A DNA stretch of 64,000 bases. It comes from Eunapius fragilis (lineage: Eukaryota > Porifera > Demospongiae > Spongillida > Spongillidae). The stretch lies in the NCBI GenBank assembly GCA_963681505.1, contig OY811971.1, positions 11,483,242-11,547,241 of the forward strand, given 5' to 3'. Positions 57,266-64,000 of the stretch are shown here, piece after piece. The notes beneath the pieces were generated by a model. It made no database searches, was not told the DNA's origin, and was given only the letters and a program-made list of their open reading frames with translations. Both the position numbers and the translations under genes were made by a program. Position 1 is the first letter of the stretch. Every line of letters starts with the position of its first letter.

Positions 57266-57381
57266 CCAAACGTACCCATGCAATCGCAGAAAGCTATATA
57301 GTATTTGCATATGTTTAACAAACATTTGTTAAACATATGCAAATACTATATAGCTTTCTGCGATTGCATGGGTACGTTTGG
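57266..57381. repeat. 116-bp perfect palindrome at a LINE 5' junction
   Basis: The 57-bp arm CCAAACGTACCCATGCAATC... (57266-57322), a 2-bp spacer, and its exact inverse (57325-57381). The right arm abuts the start of the truncated LINE. No mismatch was found between the arms. Confidence 0.97.
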
Positions 57382-59840
57382 TGATATATTCATTTTGCCA
57401 TGGTTATGTTGGCCACACTGCTTGTATTTGTTCTCTTTTAAATACATACACCAAAGGGTGTGTGTTTTATGTTGGTGACTTCAATTATCCTCATATTAAC
57501 TGGAAGATTCCTTCAGGCCATGGTTCAATTGCACAGAACAATTTTGTAACCTGCACGCTTCAGAATGGTCTTACACAAGTTGTTGATTGTCCTACACATG
57601 GCCCAAATTGTATTGACCTTGTCTTTGCTTCGAATCCATGTTTAATCCATGACTTAGCAGTTGTTGAGCCTTTCTCCAGTACCTGTGATCATAGCGCAGT
57701 GGACTTCTCAATCCTTTGTCCTGGTATACCTAAACCCAATCATAGTTCTTGTTTTCGAGACTTTAGACATGCTGACTACCCTTCTCTTATATCGTATCTA
57801 TCAGGTGTTGATTGGTTATTACTCTACAATACCAGTCTAAATGCAGATGAATTCTGGACTAAAATATCACAAGTTTTGGAGTATTCAGTCTCTCAATTTG
57901 TACCCCTTTCTCATATTTATCCTAGGAAATCTTCTGTTCCAAAGCACATTCGTTCCTTACTTCTAAAGAAAACATACTGGTACCCCAAGAATAAGCTGAT
58001 ATATCGACAGTATGCTAAACAATACGATGATGCAGTCAAGTCTTATTACTCTTTAAGGGAGCTTGATATTGCTAAAAGCAAGAACATATCTAGATTTTAT
58101 GCCTATGCTAACTCCAAACTTAATAATAGTGTGGGTATACCTCCACTATTGAGTGATGATGGTACTTTGGCTATTGAAGATTGTGACAAATGTGAACTTC
58201 TCAATAAATACTTTGTTTCTGTTTTTACTAAAGACAATGGCAAACCCCAACATTTTCCTCTTCGTATACAAAGTACAAAGTCTCTAAATATCATTAGTTT
58301 TACTTATGACAAAGTGTTAAGATCTCTTAGGAACCTACCAAACAAATGCTCTAAAACTCCTGATGGTTTTCCGGCATTTTTTCTGAAGTCTATTGCTCCC
58401 GCAATAGCATTCCCTCTAAGTTGTCTGTTTACTATGTCTATGGAAAGCAGTATCTTACCTGCTGTTTGGAAAGTCGGTTATGTGTGTCCAATTTTTAAAA
58501 AGGGTGCTCGTCAACTTCCTAGTAACTATCGCCCTGTTTCTATGACCAGCATATGTTGTAAAGTGATGGAATCTATTATTTCTGAATCAATGGTTCATTT
58601 CCTCAGGGTAAATGGTCTGTTATCAAAAGATCAGCATGGTTTTCTACCCAAAAGGTCTACTTGTACTCAACTTTTAGTAACACTAAATGAAATGTCATTG
58701 CTATCTGATGCTAAGATGCAGGTTGATGCAGTTTATATAGATTTTGCTAAGGCATTTGATTCCGTCTCGCATCAAAAGCTTCTACTAAAGTTAGAATCTT
58801 ACGGTTTCCATTCTCATCTGCTTGCTTGGATAAAGTCGTTTCTTAGTAATCGATATCAACATGTCTACATAGGTTCAAATTTGTCGACCCCACTACCTGT
58901 CATTAGTGGCGTTCCTGAGGGTTCTGTCTTAGGTCCACTTCTTTTTCTCATATATATTAACGACCTTCCAGATTGTTTGTCATCACCTGTTAAAGCTAAA
59001 ATCTTCGCTGATAATACTAAAATTTATTTTCATCATTCTACTGGGGATACATCTCCATTTGTAAGTTCATTATCTGCATTTTGTGATTGGGCATCTAATT
59101 GGCAACTTAGCATTGCCTTTCAAAAATGCAATGTCATCTCCTTTGGAAAGCAAATATCTGATACATCATACTCATTATGTGGGATAACCTTAGAGCAAGT
59201 ATCTTATATTCGTGATCTTGGTGTTTATGTTTCATCAGATTTTAAACCTGGAATTCATTGCTCATCCATAGCGGCCAAAGCGTATTCTAGATGTTCTCTA
59301 CTTCTAAAAGGTTTCCATACTAGTGATGTCAGCATTCTATTACGTGTACTTAAAACCTACGTTAGGCCACTTTTAGAATTCAACACTCCAGTCTGGAATC
59401 CTTGGCTGTTTAAAGATATTGAACATATAGAAGGAGTACAGCGTTACTTCACACGAGAAATTTATAAACGTGCAAGGCTTCCTCGCATGGATTATGCATC
59501 CAGGTTAGCAAATCTTAATTTGTCATCATTAGAATATCGTCGTGTCTATTTTGACCTTACAATGTGTTTCAAAATTGTGAATAAGCTTTTGGATATTGAT
59601 GCAGCTGAGATGTTTACAGTCATTTCAAACGTTCATTCCACTCGTGGGAATTCATACAGGCTCCAGTCGGTCACCATACCTCGTCATGATTTTCGGCTAT
59701 ACTTTTTTTCATCTCGGGTTGTTCCTATTTGGAATTCTTTACCACAACATGTTGTATCTGCAAAGAATATCATCACCTTCATGTGTCGCCTCAAAACTGT
59801 GGATCTATCTCCCTTTTGTAAACTGTATCCATTTAAATAG
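57382..59840 (+). pseudogene. 5'-truncated CR1/Jockey-like LINE ORF2 with altered RT active site
   Basis: The frame is open for about 820 codons and begins inside the apurinic endonuclease domain (GCVFYVGDFNYPHINW ... CDHSAVDF). The RT domain follows with NYRPVSMTSICCKVMESII, DAVYIDFAKAFDSVSHQKLL, GVPEGSVLGPLLFLIYINDL and IFADNTKIYF. The canonical active-site FADD is FADN (N546 of the open frame) and GVPQG is GVPEG, so RT activity is probably lost even though the frame is intact. The C-terminal segment (YVRPLLEFNTPVWNPW) ends at 59840. The 3' end is an ATT-rich tail at about 59911-59980. The N-terminal part of the endonuclease and any ORF1 are missing. Confidence 0.85.
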
Positions 59841-59907
59841 GAAGTATATAAGTGCATTTACACATGCCATTACTTGCCTCTTCAGTGCATTATCTGTACA
59901 ATGCATT

Positions 59908-59980
59908 GAGAAATATTATTATTATTATTATTTTTTATTATTTTTATTTTTTATTTTTTAATAATTATTATTGACAACAG
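59908..59980. repeat. ATT/AATAA-rich tail shared by two converging LINEs
   Basis: (ATT)n followed by TTTTTATT runs. It serves as the 3' tail of the plus-strand LINE ending at 59840 and, on the other strand, as the tail of the minus-strand LINE from 62040. Confidence 0.8.
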
Positions 59981-59999
59981 AATACAGTTACAGCAGGAT

Positions 60000-62040
60000 A
60001 AAAGGACTAACACAATTACAATATTATAAGGATAACTAACTTACAATAGATGCCGCTAACAAACCTACAGTTCATCTAACCTATCCGGACATTTTCTCTC
60101 CCCATGATGGCCCTAGCCACTGACCTCACCAGTGACATGTTGAGGTGGCCATAGATGTCGCACCCAGCATTTTGGGTTTGGGAATGGCCTGGCCGATGGC
60201 AAGTAGAGAGGCAAGACGGGAGAAAACACTCTGGGCCTCCTTCCCCCAGTTACCGTATGTTTCTACAGCTAGGGGGATACATGTCCACCCCAACTCCTGG
60301 CATCTGTGTCATTGGCCACATGCTTTCTAAGTTCAGCAGCATAGGCTGCTGCTCCCACAGAGGTACTGGCATTGTTGAGGGTTACTGGTGTAAGGGGTGA
60401 AGCAACAGTAACGTCAAAGGCCGCAGGCTTTCCTCTGTCCCATCCCTGAACAAGGACATCCGCAGGACGAGAGTTAACATGGTCCCTAGCTAAGCCATAC
60501 CCAACTTCAACCCTCACAGAAAGGTGGGCCTGGCGGCAAAAGTTAGCAAAGATATCCCGCAAGTGATTGTGCCTTGCAACCACATCACCACCATGTCTGC
60601 AGGAGGCTGCATGATGACCTAGAGGGTCAAGGGCAATATCAGGACAATGTGGACACAGAGAACCTCCAGAGGTGTCAAGACCCAACCACCATCTGAGTGC
60701 TACCTGACATTCAGCAGAGTTAAGGTGCAGATCCAGACCAGTAGAAGGGATGACTGAGATCCAAGAACCCGCATGAGGGGCAGAAACTGAAAGGATCCGA
60801 GCCTTATTCACTGGAGAGGAGGAAGATAGCAGTGATTGGAAAACATGCATATCCAGCTTCTTAGACAGAGCTCTTTGTGGAGGCAGGTTGACCAGAACCT
60901 CCTCAGCTGTGATTGACTCATCAGGGGGAACCTGAGTATTGAAGCGGGTCACAGCCTGAAGCATGTGTATGTTATTGGCACTACCAAATCCTGATGAAGC
61001 AAGGGAAGCTATAAACGCAGCAGAACAGTGCAAAGCAAGGGACCGAAAGCCAAGCCCACCAAAACTCTGACTGAGTTGTGCTTGCTGCCAATTTGGGTCA
61101 GGGACGTCCACTGCAATGCAGGAGGTGAAGCATAACCTTACCTCCTCATCAAAGAGCTTAAGATAGTCAGCACAATGGCTTGGAGGAGTGGCTCTGGCTA
61201 GATGCAGTAACTTACAGTAACTTCCACACATACGAAGAAGCGAAAAGGCCACGTGAAGGTCAACTGTAGAGACATCCACAAGAGCCTTAAGCAAGATCTT
61301 GGGCATTGCACATTTCTCAGCAATGAAGCGAGAACAGTGGACAAAATCTCCAATTGGAGCTCCTAGGATGTCCAGGTTGGGAAGGAGAGATGACTTCACC
61401 ACTGGTGGAAATAGTGAATTACCACTCCTACTGAAAAGTTCACACTTGGAAAAATTGATGTAAAGCCCCAAGTGACGACCAAGCTCTTCTATGAGGTGCA
61501 GAGCATGTAGTACTGCAGACCTCTCCCCTGCTAGAACCCCATCATCAAGATACCAAGCTTCCAGAAGCAGCTGGAGACAATCATCATCTGCATCAATACT
61601 GGTAACAAGCTTATGGAGAACCAAGGCAAACAGCATTGGGCCCAGTGGATCACCTTGCTGGACACCAGACTGGGAACTTATCTGGCCCATAGGGTGCCAC
61701 AATGATGTATGAGATCCATAGCACCACGAGACCCATGGGAGAAGCTCTGGAAAGAAAGTAGCACACTCATCCAAAACTGCCTGCCTCGATACCATATTGA
61801 AGGCATTTGACATGTCCACCTTGAACACTACAAAGTCGCCACTTAACCAGTTTTCATCAATGCATCTCCTTAAGCTGTGCACAATCTTCTCTACACCTGC
61901 TTTACAAGCCACTCCAAATTGTGAGGGCTGAAAGAATGAGGAGATCTTGTCCCTTAGGATGGCACAGATGCATTTCCCTGTCAGCCTACGCAATGTTTCC
62001 CCCACTGCAATCGGCCTAACATCTGGTGGGTTACCCTCCT
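60000..62040 (-). mobile_element. 5'-truncated LINE with restriction-like endonuclease, copy 1
   Basis: The element begins at 62040 inside the RT (NPPDVRPIAVGETLRRLTGK, upstream of the first ATG at 62005) and ends in the 3' UTR near 60000. RT motifs are VFKVDMSNAFNMVSR, SGVQQGDPLGPMLFAL and AWYLDDG (catalytic D154-D155 counted from 62005). The C-terminus has a CCHC knuckle (CPHCPDIALDPLGHHAASC), then RHNHLRDIF, and a PD-(D/E)xK-type core RPADVLVQGWDRG ... AAFDVTV. This layout is typical of the R2/NeSL/HERO-like LINE group. The frame stops at 60269, but comparison with copy 2 shows that the true C-terminus (CIPLAVETYGNWGKEAQ) continues in another frame after a 1-base shift near 60300. Confidence 0.85.
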
Positions 62041-63441
62041 TACCTTATTATTATTATTATAAAAAATAATAGTATATTACATAACAATAATACATCACTA
62101 CAAGATAACAGCACAAGTACAATACAACTTAATACACTTTATAATTCTATATTGTCTCTGATCGGTAGGCATCTACCCAGGATGGCCCTTGAGATGGCTC
62201 GGACGAGGGTGAAGTTTAGTCTGCCATACATTTCACCCAAGACTTGGCTCTTGTGGCAAGAAGAGGTGGTGGCAATGCAGGATGCAAGGCGGGAGAAGGT
62301 GGCTTGAGCTTCTTTGCCCCAGTTGCCGTATGTCTCTACAGCAAGTGGGATACAAACCCATCCCAGCTCAGAGCATTTGGGGTCATTGGCTCTGTGCTTT
62401 CGCACCTCTGCCTCACATGCTGCTGCCCCCACTGACATGCTTGCCTCAGGGAGAATGGAGACAGACAATGGGGATGTTACGGTCACATCAAAGGCTGCAT
62501 GCCTTCCTCTGTCCCAATCCAAAGCAAGTATGTCAGCTGGTCGAGTACGGCTGTGATCAGGTGTAAGACCACTGCCTTTCTCAACCCTTACTACCTGGTG
62601 GGCACGACGACAGAATTCCAGCACGAGATCTCTGAGGCGATTGTGAGAGATACCACATCTCCCCCTCGCTTGCAAGTGGCGGTGTGATTGCCCAGCCGGT
62701 CAAGTGCTGTATCTGGACATAAAGAGCAGGAGGTTTCTCTTGCAGTGTCCACCCCTAACCACCATTTCAAAGCTGTCTGTAGCTCATTGGGGTCAAGATG
62801 AAGATCCAGTCCGGTAGATGGAGTGACTAACAGCCAAGATGAAGCATGTGGGGCTGACGCGGATAAAAGACGTGCCTTGTCTGCAGGTGTTGATGCATCA
62901 TAAAGTTCTGAAAATTGATGGTCCTCTATCTTCTCGGATAGTGCTCTCTGCTGCATGGGTGATGCCAATATGGATGCCACAGTAACCATCTCAGACGGGG
63001 AAATAATATTGTTGAAACTATCAACCGCGTGAGCAAGGTGTTTGTGATCCCTATTAGCAAAACCAGAAGAACAAAGAGAGGCAATGTAGGCAGCCGAAGA
63101 GTGGTGAGAAACAGAGCGGAGTCCCAAACCACCATGGCTTAAACTGAGCTGAGCCTGCTGCCATGTCAAATTGGATACTGGGACTGCAGTGCACAGGGTA
63201 AAGCACTCTCTAACTTCTGCATCAAATAGTTGCAAAGGGTCATAGGCTAGACTAGGAGGTGTTGCTCTAGCCAAATGGACCAGCTTACAGTACCCTCCAC
63301 ACATTCTCAAGAGGATTAGGGCAACCTGAGGATCAAAGCAAGCCACTTCTACCAGCCGTGACAATAGCTTCATGGCCTCAGTACGCTTGGAGGCAATGTA
63401 ACTGGCGCAGAAAAGGTAATCCCCAATTGGGGCACCAAGTA
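62041..63441 (-). mobile_element. 5'-truncated LINE with restriction-like endonuclease, copy 2
   Basis: Same family, head-to-tail with copy 1 and diverged from it. Coding starts near 63441 (LGAPIGDYLFCASYIASKR) after the RT catalytic motifs, so the RT is absent. It runs through WQQAQLSLSHGGLGLRS and CSLCPDTALDRLGNHTATC, then shifts frame near 62660. It then continues HNRLRDLVLEFCRRAHQVVR, RPADILALDWDRGRHAAFDV and VETYGNWGKEAQATFSRLAS to a stop at 62139. The tail is (TTA)n at 62046-62060, directly at the 5' end of copy 1. Confidence 0.85.
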
Positions 63442-63447
63442 TGATTA

Positions 63448-64000
63448 TTATTATGTAAAAAGAGCTATGGTGTTAGTATGCTGCTAATTTATTTTTTTTA
63501 ACAACTTTTTATTCGTTAGAATACTATGCACCCCACATAAAAATTCAACTGGCATAATTTCCTCAGCAGGTCACTATGCTTGGAAGATTGACAACACACT
63601 TGCTGGCCCATTTAACATATTGTAGGAGTAGCAGTCCTTCTTACAATGGCCTAAAACCCTGATACTCACCACTACCTGTGCAAGCCACATCGGCTACAAG
63701 CTATCATCAAGATATGTAAGAGAGCTGAATGTGCACCAGAGGACAATGGCAGTCCTTGTGTCGAGTGCAATTACATAAGGTAAAAGAAATAAAATTCGTT
63801 TGCACAAAAATATTCTGTTCACTGTATCTAATTAATATACACCAGGCTATTGTCAGCTGGAATGATGTCAATTCTCTTACTAGACTGAAATTTTCATCCA
63901 GTATTTGCAGATTTATGAGCTTTTGAAGGAGCTGCTTACTGAAATAGATCACCGGGATTTCCTGGGTGAAATGAAAATCAGCTGGAGTTGTATGGAAAAA
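63448..64000. other. No feature recognised
   Basis: Only short frames; a frame at 63729-63926 has no family resemblance. A short ATT run at 63444-63456 adjoins the truncated LINE. Confidence 0.4.

Overview
The window reads as nuclear DNA of an early-branching animal, most probably a demosponge. This is inference. It rests on introns of about 35-110 bp, a Roco GTPase ending in a death domain, two genes of a multipass membrane family with bacterial Pmp-like beta-helix repeats (a family I associate with sponge and cnidarian gene models), and a dense load of animal transposons (CACTA/EnSpm with a metazoan-style accessory gene, hAT, DIRS, CR1-like LINE, LINEs with a restriction-like endonuclease, many G/C-rich MITEs). 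Host genes are few and mobile DNA fills most of the sequence.

Layout. 0-4.3 kb: the 3' part of a Roc-COR-death gene. 5.6-7.8 kb: a decayed hAT element with perfect terminal repeats and an 8-bp target duplication. 9.2-19.0 kb: two inverted ~1-kb copies of one promoter-plus-exon segment. One copy is split by a complete 6,042-bp CACTA element carrying two divergent genes (transposase and accessory protein). 19-26 kb: several MITEs, a (CT)n tract, a small lysine/glutamate-rich gene fragment and a 1.4-kb element with a 5-bp target duplication. 26.2-30 kb: a large Pmp-repeat/multi-TM gene with a frame-disrupted N-terminal part. 30.8-34.3 kb: a graveyard with a second hAT remnant split by a MITE, another MITE of the same type, DIRS RT/RNase H/recombinase remnants and a RecQ-like first exon lacking its Walker A lysine.

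34.7-45.3 kb: two adjacent giant fold-back elements (5.6 and 5.0 kb). They share the same terminus (TGGGACAGTGTCC...) and stand 8 bp of TATATATA apart. Each has kilobase inverted arms, and the second carries mirror-image minisatellites. 45.6-51.5 kb: an intact single-exon seven-TM receptor (minus) and an intact single-exon member of the Pmp-associated multi-TM family (plus). 51.7-57.2 kb: MITEs, a (GGGA)n tract, a ~400-bp direct duplication and a frame-broken unknown ORF. 57.3-63.5 kb: a 116-bp palindrome abutting a 5'-truncated CR1-like LINE, then two head-to-tail 5'-truncated LINEs with restriction-like endonuclease on the minus strand.

Host genes most likely to be functional: the Roco-death gene, the seven-TM gene at 45.6 kb and the multi-TM gene at 49.8 kb. 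The CACTA element looks close to intact. No tRNA, rRNA or CRISPR array was seen. Nearly all calls come from reading translations and terminal repeats by eye; no homology search was possible.
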